Below are positions 42,475 to 55,630 of a stretch of DNA of 64,000 nt, one piece after another (within the stretch, counting starts at the first letter, position 1; every line of letters begins with the position of its first letter). A program made the translations under genes and the position numbers. The stretch lies in assembly GCA_023614405.1 (NCBI GenBank), contig CM042690.1:663160802-663224801 (forward strand), written 5' to 3'. The notes under the pieces are model-generated. The model ran no database searches. It had not been told where the DNA came from and was given only the letters and a program-made list of their open reading frames with translations. The stretch comes from Avena insularis (lineage: Eukaryota; Streptophyta; Magnoliopsida; Poales; Poaceae).

Positions 42475-44380
42475 TTCGTCATCAGGTTTGGCATCCCCTT
42501 GGTTTGTTCCAAGCTTGGGGGAGTGTCGCGGTATCACATCACTATCTTCTATTTTTTTACCTTATTAGTAGAGTCATATCATGAATAGAGGAGTTATTAT
42601 GTATTATGGTTTGCATTATGGAAGTATCCCCTCTCTCGTTAGATATGTATCCCTTGGTGTGAGTTTCCGTTATGGATTATTAATGAGAAGTTCTATCATT
42701 CACCCTTTTGCATAGCTTTTATTAGTTTTCAATTCGTGGTTATATGATTGATATTGTTGTTAGTATTGGTATCACTTTGGGATCATTGAGTTAATTTAGT
42801 TGGTTTGGCAAACCTGGCTCGGTCAGTAGCAACACTATTTTTGAGAGTTGAATGAAAAGATAAAGGTACTCTAAAGAAAAATAATTTCATCATCTTTCTT
42901 TCTTGATTTGCTCATAAGTTTAGTATTCTCTAGTTAAGATGTTTTGTGCTTCCAAGGAAGATTGCATGTTTGTCTTTATCACTTGTATGTTTGTTTGTTT
43001 CCTTCAACTCTTATACTTGCTACCCAGCCTTGCTAGCCAAAAACCTGTACTGAGAGGGTATTCTTCTCATGCATCCACCTCCTTTAAACCAAAACCTTTG
43101 CCATTTGTGTCCACCATACCTACCTAGTAACATTATTGCTATTCCAAGTAAATTCTCGTTTTATCTACCTCCCAAATTAAACTTGTTATGTGAAAACTAG
43201 TGATTAAAGCTCTCACGAACTTGATGACACACTTTACTTTCTTGCATTTAATAAACTTGAACCATTGGGTCCTTCTTTGTTGCGTATATGCTTGCGCTTT
43301 ATGAGTTGAAGTTAGCCGAACCATGTATCATGGGGACCGCTTTCAACACTTCGTTGGTACTTGTACCTAGTTTATATCATGTTCTTTTGCTTATGGATCC
43401 CGGCGGTGTGATATAAAAGTGGAACTTGTAAGATCATGGAGTTTATATGTGTGTTAGAGAAACGCCTGGGCTGCTAGCCTAAGCCATGCCTAATCATGGT
43501 GGAAACTTGCAGCATAACTATGGTGAGCATTCTATGAAGCATCCTCAATAAAAACCTATGCAAATAGCAAATAAAAAGATCGTTGAGATGCTCACTATCT
43601 ACTTGCCTTGTCATTTTGATTATGGGATAGCTCCTGTGTCATGTGCAAGGGGTACCCCGTTGGCGGTTCTCAATGATACGCATGTATTTACAATGACAAG
43701 AGCTTGCTCGTGACTGAAGTTGAGTAGCATGAGGATCGGTACTCATAAGTAAGGGGCATGAGATTTCAACTTATAACTTGTCAAGCATATCCTCTTAGTT
43801 GTGTCACTTTAACCTTAATCACCTAAAGATGCCTATGATAGGGGCAATGAGAGCTAAAAGCTAGTAAGTATCATAATTTTTGGGAGCTCTTTATGAGACT
43901 TGCAATCCCTGCTTCCCTCTGCAAAGAGCCTTTCTTTTACTTTGTAGTTGAGTCAATAAACCTACTCCCTTCTTTCTCAGCAAGTATTTTGAGTTGATGT
44001 GTTTCATTCATTCATATGATGATTTATTCAATCATGTTTCTTATGTTCCTTGTGTTGCACATTGCTCTTCTCTTGATGTTTACTACTTTGAAAGTTATCA
44101 TTGAAAAACCAGCTATTTGTGAACTCCAGCAAATTATCAACTATTCTTCGACCAAGAGCTAAGTTTGCCATTACCAATTATGATTCACTTTATGTATCTT
44201 TATTGTGTTTCCTTTACTCATTACAAGTTGAGTTATATAATAGTGAGTTGTCTTCTATTATGATCTATGCATCACATATGAATGTGATGCTTCTTGTCCG
44301 TATTCTTTTATCGACTCTTCACTCCATAAACCTGAGGCCATGTTTATTGAGCTCAGTTTCGCTTGGGGACAAGCGAAGTC
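42475..44380 (+). other. Inner Gypsy 3' non-coding region
   Basis: About 1.9 kb follows ORF3, with no coding frame over 110 codons. From about 42700 to 44080 it is homologous, inverted, to the outer Gypsy (54000-53284 and 34832-34400). It includes the phrase TCTACTTGCCTTGTCATTTT (from 43598) that corresponds to the insertion site of the inner Gypsy itself. Confidence 0.8.
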
Positions 44381-44396
44381 TAAGCTTGGGGGGAGT
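44381..44396 (+). other. Polypurine tract
   Basis: TAAGCTTGGGGGGAGT lies immediately before the 3' LTR, a typical Gypsy tract. Confidence 0.9.
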
Positions 44397-44535
44397 TGAT
44401 ACGTCTATTTTGCATCACTATTCTATGTCTTAATTCACTATTATTCATAGATATATTTCATATTGAGAGGTGATACTTATGTTATTTCATCTATTTTTGC
44501 ATGGTTGATGACATTTGGCTACTAATCGTAGGGGT

Positions 44536-46318
44536 TGTAGGGGTTCCGCGCATAAAAACAATAAATTTTACTCTACACCCCTGAACCCCTGAAGCTGCCA
44601 GGACCTATCTATTAGTAATACAGTAACAGGAGGGGCTTTTCGCGAACTTACCCTCGAAGGCCGAAAAGCGTTGTCAACGCTCCGGAGAGCATGGTTGATG
44701 TAGACGAGCCGAAGCCGACCTCAAGATCGTGATGAAGTCCTTGCTCTCCTTCTGGATCCAACGACTTGAGTGCCTCAAGTGTGACACCTCGTGGGAGTTA
44801 CACACGTCCGGTGCCTGACAATGACTCCCGCTTCCCCGATCCAGCAGCAGTTGCCGAAGTAGAGCTCTCGGATCCGAATCCCACGGCACGACGGTGCTCC
44901 GCGGTGAAGATGTCTCTCGCTCGCGTAGTCCAGACTTGGGACCACGGTCATGAGAGAGAGAGGGGGAGAGAGAAAATATCAATTAGAGGTCCTCCCAAAA
45001 GTGGGGAGACCTTTATTGATTATTGGGTGTATTTTCTAGGCCAATGTACCCCACTTTATATAGGGGGAGGGGAGGTACTACCTCCCCTCAAGTCCCGAGG
45101 TGGGACTAAAGGAGAGGAGGGGAGGTGGCACCAGCCACCCCATGGGCCCCACGCAGGGGGGCTGGCCCATTAGGGCGCCGGCCACCCCCTTGGCCCCCTT
45201 CTCCCTCTCTCCTTTCCCTAATGGGCCCTCTTCCTCCGGATTTGGCCCATTAAGCCTTTTGACCTTTTAATTTATTTTCTCTTTATTAAATAATTACGAA
45301 TAAATGATTAAATCAATATTTAACATTCATTCACACATTATCTAATCTCCGTGGCCATGGAACACCTTCCACCTCCACTCCGGACATCCTCCGGACTTAT
45401 CGAAACCCTTCCGGTTTTCTCCCTTCTTTTCTTCGGTGATTCTACCGATCCTATAAACACTCTCTAAGCATCATCAAGCCCTTAAGCGTGATACCCTACG
45501 GTTCGGGAACACTCCAGACATGGTCGGGGCACTCCCGCACCAATGATCAATAGAGGGACCTGGATGGCCATGTGACCCATGTGCGTTCCACGAAGATCTT
45601 TCGTTGTTTGAACCGGGACAGTCGTGTCTTATTCCCTTTGTCATTCGATACTTGCATTGCCCGAGATTCGATCAATGACATCACCATGTCGTGTTCAATC
45701 TTGTTACTGAACAATGCTACTTAACTCGTCCCGACAAGTGATATCCCGTGATCTAATCACACACTATGCAGCTATTAGATATAACTTCTCCGAGTGGGCC
45801 CTTGAGTATCTTCCCGTCACATGGACGGACAAATCCCGCTCTTGACATATATTGCCTCTACGGTTTCCTCCGAATACCTGAACACACCTTTATAACCACC
45901 ATTTTACCAGATGGCGTTTGATGATATCTAAGCACCCTCGGGAGACAATGATTGATATAGCCTCACAGTCTAAGGAATAGTCTACGAGGATCCATTTCTA
46001 ATCATCATAACTTTGAACTTCCTGACATGATCGGGTCACGATGTTTAGGTTGGGTATTGGTTCATCATCTCATTCTCCGAATGAGATGACCTCATTTCCA
46101 ACTGGCATAAATGCCACATGATCAGGAAACATGATCATTTGTTGACCAATGAACTAGTGACTAGAGTTTCACTAGGAACCCCTGGTTGTTTGTATATCAC
46201 ACGTGTATTGATGTTTCCACTCAATACAGTTATAGCATGATATAAAACTTAATCATAAACTATATGAAATATGATAATAGTCCTTACTACTATTTGTCTC
46301 TAGGGCATATTTCCAACA
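44536..46318 (-). repeat. Gag-only Copia 3' LTR (left copy)
   Basis: 1783 bp, very similar to 50956-52741. The minus-strand segment includes a TATA-like CTATATAAAGTGGGG (about 45050-45064). Confidence 0.94.
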
Positions 46319-46334
46319 GTCTCCCACTTGCACT
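46319..46334 (-). other. Polypurine tract
   Basis: The minus strand reads AGTGCAAGTGGGAGAC next to the left LTR, identical to the tract of the Angela-type element at 8371-8386. Confidence 0.92.
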
Positions 46335-49152
46335 AGAGTACAAATACACTAGCTGCATTTGTTCTCAATTATTGGCACTATATATCCAGTACCCTGAACA
46401 TGCTTGCTCATGGAAGAGGTTGAGTCTTGGGTCTGTAATTTTACAGGCCCAAATCCTTTGCTACTTACTAATGTCACCTTGATTGACATTAATACTCTAT
46501 CATCACATGATAGCATCTCTGTGTATGCATCATCGCTATGGCAGCAGAACGAGGTCTGATTCCAGGAGCCTACAGTGATGTTAGATCAACCTCGAGGGCT
46601 TTCTCATGGGCATTGTGCCCTGGGACACATCATTCTACGTTAAAAGCGAACTAGCCCCGCCATAACATTATACAACACTTTAGATGGTACCCTTATCTAT
46701 TATTACAAATGTATTCATCAAAACACTAGTGCACTCTGTGCAACTTTCGATGTTTTTGTTCACCTCGCTTCCTACTTGACTTTAATTGGTATCTACAGGA
46801 GTTTCCAACATATTCCCTTATAACATAACTCTTTATGCTTTAAGATATGTTATCCTTTATGGATTTGGAAAATATATCCACAGTTCTCTACTAGACACTG
46901 CGGACAAACTTAGCTCAACATTCTATGTTTCGAACTAAATCACTTTTAAACATTCCTTATTTAGATCACATATTATGCTAAGTTATCATCATGGTTTACT
47001 AAGATAGAACCTATGTCTCAACATAGTGGATGACTATCATCCTTTTGTTTCTTTCAACCATTGATGTTAAACTTAATGATATTCCTAATTTGAGTTATTA
47101 AGGACCAGTTCCTTAATTAACTTCTATTCTGAAACAGCTTTCAGAATCCTTTAAGGAATACTACATAATATCATAATACACTTATTATCAACTTCTACAT
47201 CTTATAAATCATTATTTATAAGTATTTGCGCTTTCATCCTTAACTTACTTAAGAATTACTCCTATAAGCTCCCACTCAAACTATGTTGCTAACATATTTG
47301 GGTACGAGTCAGTACTCTTACTCAAACAATGTTCTTACATATTTGAATTTGAGTCTTATGTTGCTCCCACTTAAAAATATGTCAATCACATATTGTTTTA
47401 GGAAGACTTTCATAGCTCCCACTCAATTTTATGCAAATTGCATATCTCCTTAACTATTTTGAACAATTTCAAAATCCTTTGATTAAACATCAAACTTGGA
47501 GATTTATTATGAGATACTAGTACTTTACTAGTTTTAAATCCACTAGAAATTTAGCACACAACACACATGAATCAAATTCATTTGAATTCATCCAATGCTT
47601 GACAAATTGTGCTTTTGTCACTTACCCCCTTTTTTCCTACTATGGCTTTGCAGTCATTTGGGAAAATTCCAAGTAACTCCTTTTACTTGTGAGATTCAGC
47701 AACGAATTGCTTTCTAATCTCAAGGGAATTTTACTATTAGGATTTCTCATAATTCTAGTTTACCATCATTTCCTTTGTAGTTCGTAGGTATGTCATATTT
47801 CAAAAATCATGACAAGTGATTCACAAATGTCTCGATACAAGATATAGATTTACATTTTGAATCCTACTTTATATAGTGAAAAACAATAGTGGAGGGAAAA
47901 ACACAATGATCAAAATCATTGATTCTTTCCTTCTGTGAAGAGAATCGTTCAGGAACGCTGTCCGCTGCGCTTCTCAACACTCTGATGCAGGGTTTTGAAT
48001 CCTCATCGTGTTTTACACTAATTTCCATTTGCTCCATAATTGAGAAATATCACTGAAGTGAGCTTTCTCAAGAATGTACCAAAATCCAAGCAATACGAAT
48101 CTTGCTTTCCTTTTGGTTTGAGCTATGGGTTTCGTATTCAAAGTTTCCAATGAATACTCTACAAGGACTTATTCGCTATTCTTTTGGTTATATCAAATAA
48201 CCCCAAAACTTTCACGAATTCTAATGGTTCACTTTAAACTCATTGAGTGCTAACTATTTCTAACTAATGGTCTCTACATATATACTACAACGATTTATTT
48301 GGTGCCTTCTATTTAACCCCCTTTTGATATCTAATATCACATTGTGATGCTTTCTATTTTGACGTTTCAAAACACTTTGCATTTCATAATTTCTTTTATG
48401 CCATTCTTATAAAGTTGAATTTCATTACTATTGATCAAATCACAGTAATTTGATTCTCTTTTATATTTATACCCTTTGTTGATGAAACACTTTGATCAAA
48501 TCAAAATAGTTTCATATTCATGTTTCCTTTGGTAAACGTACTTTATACATTTAAACTATCATTTAATGATAATTACCATTTTTGTTAAAACACAATACAT
48601 CGAATATGTATTAACTTTTAACAATTCTTTAAACACTTTGTATTCAAGTAATACACGGTGTTCAAGTTATTTTGCCAAACTTAGGCATGATTTATATGTG
48701 AAAAGAAATCGAATGACTTTCACATATTATCACATAACTTTGAATTTAAACAATAGTTTCATTCATTAATGAAATATCATTAAGTTGGGTATTTTAAACA
48801 AGGCATTTTAATATTTTACAAATGTTCATGCATTATCAATTAGTTTCAAACAACAAGGATAATTCACACATAATCAAACAAGATATGAACACGAATAGAA
48901 ATCATTCATAAAAGCAGAACAACTGTTTGTTACAAACTCATATGAATAACCATCTCACGAAGTGTGAGACAAACTAAAGAAGTTCAAATCTCTCAATTAC
49001 AAAAACCATCCTAAACACAAACTAAGTGATAAATGTCGAGGGAGAGTGCCGTTGGCCGTCATCATCATGCTCGCCATCAACACGCAACGTCACCTCTCTC
49101 CAGCAAGCACCTCTATGCAGAAGGACCTGTTTTCAATAAAACAGAACAAGTA
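46335..49152 (-). other. AT-rich region in place of pol
   Basis: About 2.8 kb without any frame over 75 codons on either strand. It is strongly AT-rich. GCTCCCACT followed by CAA or TAA recurs at about 47268, 47363 and 47415; in reverse this resembles the polypurine tract GTGGGAGC. I find no reverse transcriptase or integrase motif. The origin is unknown. Confidence 0.65.
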
Positions 49153-49856
49153 TCAGATATACTTAACACTGCAATGTGTTTGCAAGATTATAACATTTAT
49201 AAAACTGTATATCAAATATATACCTTTGTCATTGACGACCTGAGCGACATCTGGTTCAACCAACACATTCCTGAGATGTGTCATGAACCGGTGGAACTCC
49301 ATTGTTTCCGTGTCGCCCCTCATTACGCAAGTCCTGACTTGTGCTTGGTAGCTTGGTGGCAGCGACCGCAGCACAACAGCATTTGCGAAAGAGCCTATAA
49401 TCCAGACGTCCAGGAAGTATGCTGGCCTCATGTACACATCATGCATGTGCTGTAAGTGGCTGTCTAGTGACGAGTTCTCCTCCATCTTAATGGCGAGGAA
49501 GTCTCCCATCAACTCATGCTCCCAGATGCGTGTCTGATCCACGAAATGTGTCCTAAGTTGTAGCATCACCGAACGAGGGTTGACATCACCCACGAAAGGC
49601 CATAGCTCGTCCACCATTCCGAAACGCATCACAACTGAAATATAGGAGGCCATCTCGCGATGGAGATAGCGGTCTTTCTGCTCCTCTGGGGTCTCAAGGT
49701 CTGTGGACGGATCCAGATCCATCCCGTCGAGTATGTATTCGACCATCTCGTTCTAAGGAGAACATGGAGACTGGCAACCCAGGTGGAGAAGTTCGATCCA
49801 TCTAATCTGAGCTTCTCTCCTTCTAACCATTTAGTTATCAACACGAAAGAACCCAT
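49153..49856 (-). pseudogene. gag: Copia gag of the gag-only element
   Basis: The first frame (49856-49740) reads MGSFVLITKWLEGEKLRLDG, then SNFSTWVASLHVLLR, a Copia gag start (LDGSNFxxW). One missing base in AGAACGAG near 49750 shifts the phase, and the second frame (49746-49153) goes on with VEYILDGMDLDP, VMLQLRTHFVDQTRIWEHEL and MKMEENSSLDSHLQHM-like text (MEENSSLDSHLQHMHDVY) typical of gag. There is no zinc knuckle after it; the frame ends in KGIYLI and then AT-rich DNA. One frameshift separates it from an almost complete core gag. Confidence 0.82.
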
Positions 49857-50942
49857 CTACATTTATAATTGCAAAAGGAATTTAGACTAAGTTTATAATT
49901 AAATGAGTTAATAATAACTCCACTCAGAAACACCTATCCCCAAAGAGGGTTCCTAGTGATAACACGACCCCTATCAGCCACATCTCCCCCGATCATCACG
50001 ACCATCAATGTGGGTTCAAGGGTGGACGCTAAACGTCGGTCACATCATTCATGCGACTCATGCTCGATCTTTCGACCATCCGCGTTCCGAGGCCACGCTT
50101 CTGTGGCATGCTAGGCTCGCCAAGTCAATCTTAGTGTATTCGTTGTGCAACATGGCTTGCACCCACTGTATGCAAACGTAGATATGTCTGACACCCGATC
50201 ATCATGGCCTGCCTCATACCGCAGAACTTTTTTGGTGGTGCACACTAAGGGGGAACACAATCGTTGGTTATTTTAACAGGGATCATCTTATTAGGCTACC
50301 GTCGAGTATCTAATACTAGCACACAATAAGACATACAAACAATAACATTGAATGTAAATGCTATGTGATATGGTCCTTCACGTCGTGATCTCCATCCGTC
50401 GTCACCGGGTTCCGGCGCCGTAGACACTAGGGTACCAGTGTCATTCCGGCGTGGTAGTTTGTCACCTTCGTGACTATCTACTACTATGCAACAAAAGGTA
50501 ATTACTTTACCTTTGCCACAACCATATCACAAAGCAATGCCCCCCTGCAAAACAAAGTTATACGCTTCTACTTTATCTTTGCATGTTTTATGTGGCTGAA
50601 TGGGCTTTCGCACAAGAACCGTTCTTACCTACGAACTTTCAGCACAACGCTGATCAAGTAGTTTTCTATACTACACCCCTTTCAGGGCCCTCCGTTTCAA
50701 ATGGTATACCAACTAATTCGAGAGAGACAGACACCCCCCTAAGCCACTTTATACGGTACAAGCCGTATGTCAAGCGTGGACCAGTCTCGTGAATGAACGC
50801 ATAAAGTCGGTTGGGGGCCGCTTCATCAAGCATTACTGCGGTATACAGAAGTACACGTGGGAGGGTAACAACTAAAAGATCAATGCACACACGCTACATC
50901 TCGTGTGTTCTACCCGTACTAGCATTACTACGCATAGATCTA
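49857..50942 (-). other. Untranslated leader of the gag-only Copia
   Basis: About 1.1 kb between the primer-binding site and gag, without a coding frame, comparable to the leader at 3216-4420. It shares phrases with that leader in reverse (for example ACACCCGATCATCATG and the TACCGTCG-like segment), supporting kinship of the two elements. Confidence 0.65.
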
Positions 50943-50954
50943 GCTCTGATACCA
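50943..50954 (-). other. Primer-binding site, tRNA-iMet type
   Basis: The minus strand reads TGGTATCAGAGC just inside the right LTR. It is intact. Confidence 0.93.
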
Positions 50955-50955
50955 C

Positions 50956-52741
50956 TGTAGGGGTTCCGCGCATAAAAACAATAAATTTTACTCTACGCCC
51001 CTGAACCCCTGAAGCTGCCAGGACCTATCTATTAGTAATACAGTAATGGGAGGGGATTTTCGCAAACTTACCCTCGAAGACCGAAAAGCGTTGTCAATGC
51101 TCAGGAGAGCGTGGTTGATGTAGACGAGCCGAAGCCGACCTCAAGGTCATGATGAAGTCCTTGCGCTCCTTCTGGCTCAAACGACTTGAGTGCCTCAAGT
51201 GTGACACCTCATGGGAGTTACAAACGTCCGGTGCCTGACGATGACTCCCGCTTCCCCGATCCAGCAGCAGTTGCGGAAGTAGAGCTCCCGGATCCAAATC
51301 CCGCAGCGCGACGACGCTCCACGATGAAGATGTCTCTCGCTCGCGCAGTCCAGACTTGAGACCACGGTCACGAGAGAGAGAGGAGGAGAGAGAAAATATC
51401 AATTAGAGGTCCTCCCAAAAGTGGGGAGACCTTTATTGATTATTGGGTGTATTTTCTAGGCCAATATACCCCACTTTATATAGGGGGAGGGGAGGTACTA
51501 CCTCCCCTCAAGTCCCGGGGTGGGACTAAAGGAGAGGAGGGGGGAGGGGTGGCACCGCTGGCCACCCCCATGGGCCCCACGCAGGGGGGCTGGCCCACTA
51601 GGGCGCCAGCCACCCCCTTGGCCCCCTTCTCCCTCTCTCCTTTCCCTAATGGGCCCTCTCCCTCCGGATTTGGCCCATTAAGCCTTTTGACCTTTTTAAT
51701 TTATTTTCTCTTTATTAAATAATTATGAATAAATGATTAAATCAATATTTAACATTCATTCACACATTATCTAATCTCCGTGTCCATGGAACACCTTCCA
51801 CCTCCACTCCGGACATCCTCCGGACTTACCGAAACCCTTCCGGTTTTCTTCCTTCTTTTCTTCGGTGATTCTACCGATCCTATAAACACTCTCTAAGCAT
51901 CATCAAGCCCTTAAGCATGATACCCTATGGTTCGGGAACACTCCAGACATGGTCGGGACACTCCCGCACCAATGATCAACAGAGGGACCTAGATGGCCAT
52001 GTGACCCTTGTGCGTTCCACGAAGATCTTTCGTTGTTTGAACCGGGGCAGTCGTGTCTTATTCCCTTTGTCATTCGATACTTGCATTGCCCGAGATTCGA
52101 TCAATGACATCACCATGTCATGTTCAATCTCGTTACTGAGCAATGCTACTTAACTCGTCCTGACAAGTGATATCCCGTGATCTAATCACACGATGCGCAA
52201 CTATTGGATATAACTTCTCCGAGTGGGCCCTTTAGTATCTTCCCGTCACATGGACGGACAAATCCTGCTCTCGACATATATTGCCTCTACGGTTTCGTCC
52301 GAATACCCGAACACACCTTTATAACCACCGTTTTCTGGCGTTTGATGATATCTAAGCACCCTCGGGAGACAGTGATTGATATAGCCTCACAGTTTAAGGA
52401 ATAGTCTACGAGGATCCATTTCTAAGCATCGTAACTTTGAACTTCATGACATGATCGGGTCACGATGTTTAGGTTGGGTATTGGTTCATCATCTCACTCT
52501 CCGAATGAGTGACCTCATTTCCAACTGGCATAAATGCCACATGATCAGGAAACATGATCATCTATTGACCAATGAACCAGTGACTAGAGTTTCACTGGGA
52601 ACCCCTGGTTGTTTGTATATCACACGTGTATTGATGTTTCCACTCAATACAGTTATAGCATGATATAAAACTTAATCATAAACTATATGAAATATGATAA
52701 TAGTCCTTACTACTATTTGTCTCTAGGGCATATTTCCAACA
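50956..52741 (-). repeat. Gag-only Copia 5' LTR (right copy)
   Basis: The 1786-bp partner of 44536-46318 has scattered substitutions and small indels, for example around 51540-51600 and 52330. Confidence 0.94.
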
Positions 52742-53288
52742 GGGGTTGCTGGAGTGACAAAAACCTGAACCCCCGTTAGGAAACCATTGCACAAGAGACG
52801 TAAGGGTCTTAGAGTTTAAAGCTGTGGTTAGGTTTCTACCTTAATTACTTTCTTGTACTTACGGATGTTTGCAAGAGGTATAATCACAAGTATGTATTAG
52901 TCTTGGATGAGACGGTACATTAGCACAGGTTCACCCACACAACACTTAGCAAGCTAAAGAAGATTAATCAACTATATGAAGCGAAAGCACTTGGCAGTCT
53001 TCCCATGTGTCCTCGAGAACGTTTGGTCATCTTAAGTAATACAACCGGCTGGTCCTTTGCTGCATAAAGGATTGGGCCACTTGCTGCATTTATTCCTACT
53101 GTCTTTTATTTACTCGTACTTTGTTTACTTGCTTTATCGAAAACCCCTAAAAATCCGTTTGCTAAGTATTTGCAGAGAATTCCTGATCCATACCACTAGT
53201 CAGCACCTTCTGCTCCTCGTTGGGTTCGACACTCTTACTTATCGAAAATACTGCGATACACCCCCTATACTTGTGGGTCATCACAAGG

Positions 53289-55630
53289 CAAGTAGACAAT
53301 GAGCATCTCAGCATCCTTTTATTTTCTATTTGCATAGGCATCTCTTTTTTTCCCTTTTTTTACTTTCCTATTTGCATAGGTTTTTATAGAGGATGCTTCA
53401 TAGATTGCTCACTATGGTTACGCTGCAGGTTTCCACCATGATTAGCCATGGCTTAGACCAGCCGCCCAGGCATTTCTCTAACACATATACGAACTCCATG
53501 AGCCTTACACGCTCCCCTTTCATTTCACACCGCCGGGATACATAAGCAAAAGAACATGATACCAACTAAATAAAGTGCAATGTTGAAAGCGTTCGCCATG
53601 ATAACATGGTTCTGCTAATTCACAACTTACAAAACGCAAGCATATACGCAACATAGATGGGCACAATGGTTCAAGTTAGTAAGTGCAAGAAAAGTAAACT
53701 GTGTCATCAAGTTTGTGAGATATTTAATCACTAATTTTCACATAACAAGTTTAATTCGGAAGGTAGATAAAAACATGAATATACTTAGAATAACAAATGC
53801 TAATAGATAGGTATGGTGGACTCTTTGGAATAACTTGGTTTTATTTGGAGTTGGATGCATCAGTGGAACTCATACTTGGTATGGAGGCTAGCAAAAGACT
53901 AGGAGCGACCAACTAAGAGAGCAATAATGGCCATAATCATGCAAAGCGACAAAACATTATCAATTAAATCATAAAGTGATATTACAAGTCAAAAACTAAA
54001 TGATCATAGAGGCTATGGTGACTTGTTATAGTCTTAACATGGTGTGAGCATGCGCCAAATCAACCCAAATAAAACGTCAAAGGAGAATACCACAATATTA
54101 TGCCTTTATATGCTAAAACAACGCATGATTCTTTCAAGGCATATTAAGCAATCTCAATTGTTTGTAACAAGTCATGCTACAACAATAATCAGTAAGCATA
54201 AAGCCAAAACAATATCAAGCATGACATGACAAATCCTAAGTCATAGTCAAAAACAAGCTCCTTTTATACCACTTATAAGCATGAACTTTCCTACTCTTTT
54301 CCAATCCAAATCAACCTATTTGAAACTATGTATGAATGTGGGGGTCCAACCAACTTTATTTAAGCAAACCATGCAAACGAAAACTAAAAACGAAAATGAA
54401 GACGCTCCAAGAATAACACAATTGTGCATGAAACAATAAAAATGAAGTGCTTGGAAAAACCTGAGATTTTTATTGATGAAGAAGGGGATGCCTTGGGCAT
54501 CCCCAAGCTTTGACGCTCGTACTTCTTGAATATTTCTTGGGGTGACACGGGTGGCATCTCCAACCTTGAGATTTTGTCCATACTTCATCTTATCACATTA
54601 CTCTTTCCTACACTTTAAAATTTCCTTCATACAAAACTTCACACAATCTTCATTAGCAACATTAGTGTACTCAAGATAATAAGTCTTTTGGTTCAGTTCC
54701 AACACAAGTAAAACTTTCACTAAAACACAAGCTACTGTAGCACTTCCTTTAAAAGTTCAAATGATCAGAGAGAACTCAAAGAGAAAGAGATTAAGAGGCA
54801 AATGCAAATAATGGCAGAAATATGTCAAAACAGACCAGCAGGTAAAAACCAATTTTTTCAAAGACCTTCTGTTGCTCAAATCGAAAAGTATTGAACTAGC
54901 GAAAGTTAGATAACAACCTGGGGCAGAAGCACAAAAAATTACAGCTCAAACCGACGTACAGAGATTTTCACGAATTTTTACAGCGAAGCACAAAAATCTG
55001 TTTCGAGACAACAACTTTCCCAATCATTATTTCCCTCTCATTAGAGGTTACTCTTGGCACAAAAACTACACAAAAAGGATAAGGAGAGGTTATTACTGAA
55101 GCAATAATTTCCAAGACTCAAAAAATATTCTTAACGAAATTTGGGTTATCTCCCAATAAGTGTTTTTCTTTAACGCCTTTGAGCTAGGCATAAGAAGTAA
55201 GAAAAAAAATCAAGTATTCCCAAATGAAGAAGCATTAAAACCAAATTTTTTGCCCTTACCTCTCTTACTTTTATTCTTATACTTGGGGGACGTATGATTG
55301 TTTGGTGGTGAAGCAAAGTGCATGATGCCCTTTTTCACATCTATTATTGCTCAAAGAGTTTAAGTAGGGATCTTCCAAGTGTAATTTGTCATTTTCCTAC
55401 ACATTCAATAACAAGATAATCAGTAGAGACCACTTTCCCTAGAATATTTGTAAACACTCCTTCAGCTATTCCATTAAGTAATATTGTGGCATTATTAGCA
55501 AGAGATATTTCTTCTCCCCCTTCAGAAAGTCCCCAAAGATTCAACTATTCATAGATATCTTTAGGCATAAGACAGAATTCAGACATGATATCACAACAAG
55601 CATAAAAAGTTTCATTATTTATAACATTTT
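53289..55630 (-). other. Outer Gypsy internal non-coding region, part 2
   Basis: 53284-54000 is homologous in inverted orientation to about 42900-43620. At 54485-54508 lies a perfect palindrome, GGGGATGCC-TTG-GGCATCCCC, followed by AAGCTT, a phrase like the polypurine surroundings. No frame encodes a recognisable protein; the 90-codon frame at 54316-54588 looks spurious. Confidence 0.7.

Larger units (their letters stand above)
44536..52741 (-). mobile_element. Gag-only Copia retrotransposon, full length
   Basis: On the minus strand it starts TGTTGGAAATATGCCCTAGA at 52741 and ends CGGAACCCCTACA at 44536. Perfect target duplications GGGGT lie at 44531-44535 and 52742-52746. The LTRs are about 1.78 kb. 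Primer-binding site and polypurine tract are intact. The internal region of 4637 bp encodes a gag but has no recognisable protease, integrase or reverse transcriptase, so it is a non-autonomous BARE/Angela-related element that would need another element's pol. Confidence 0.93.
34838..53283 (+). mobile_element. Inner Athila-like Gypsy with gag-pol and third ORF, nested
   Basis: The TGATACG...GTCATCA ends are flanked by perfect target duplications CAAGG (34833-34837, 53284-53288). Removal of the nested Copia leaves about 10.2 kb. The order is 5' LTR, primer-binding remnant, gag, protease, reverse transcriptase, RNase H, integrase, then a separate ORF, a long 3' non-coding region, polypurine tract and 3' LTR. 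Integrase after RNase H defines Gypsy, and the FMDDFSVYG reverse transcriptase motif points to the Athila lineage. Stops, frameshifts, a solo LTR in pol and a Copia in the 3' LTR make it inactive. Confidence 0.95.
44397..53283 (+). repeat. Inner Gypsy 3' LTR, split and internally deleted
   Basis: The left part (44397-44535) and right part (52747-53283) are separated by the gag-only Copia. Together they are about 676 bp against 1480 bp for the 5' LTR. The sequence passes from GGTTGATGAC straight to ATTTGGCTACTAATCGTAGG, so the equivalent of about 34954-35761 is missing. The right end GGGTCATCA is complete. Confidence 0.92.

Noticed and set aside
54316..54588. 90-codon minus-strand frame as a transmembrane protein
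   Set aside because: It lies in Gypsy non-coding DNA, spans the GGGGATGCC palindrome and has a competing frame of similar length.
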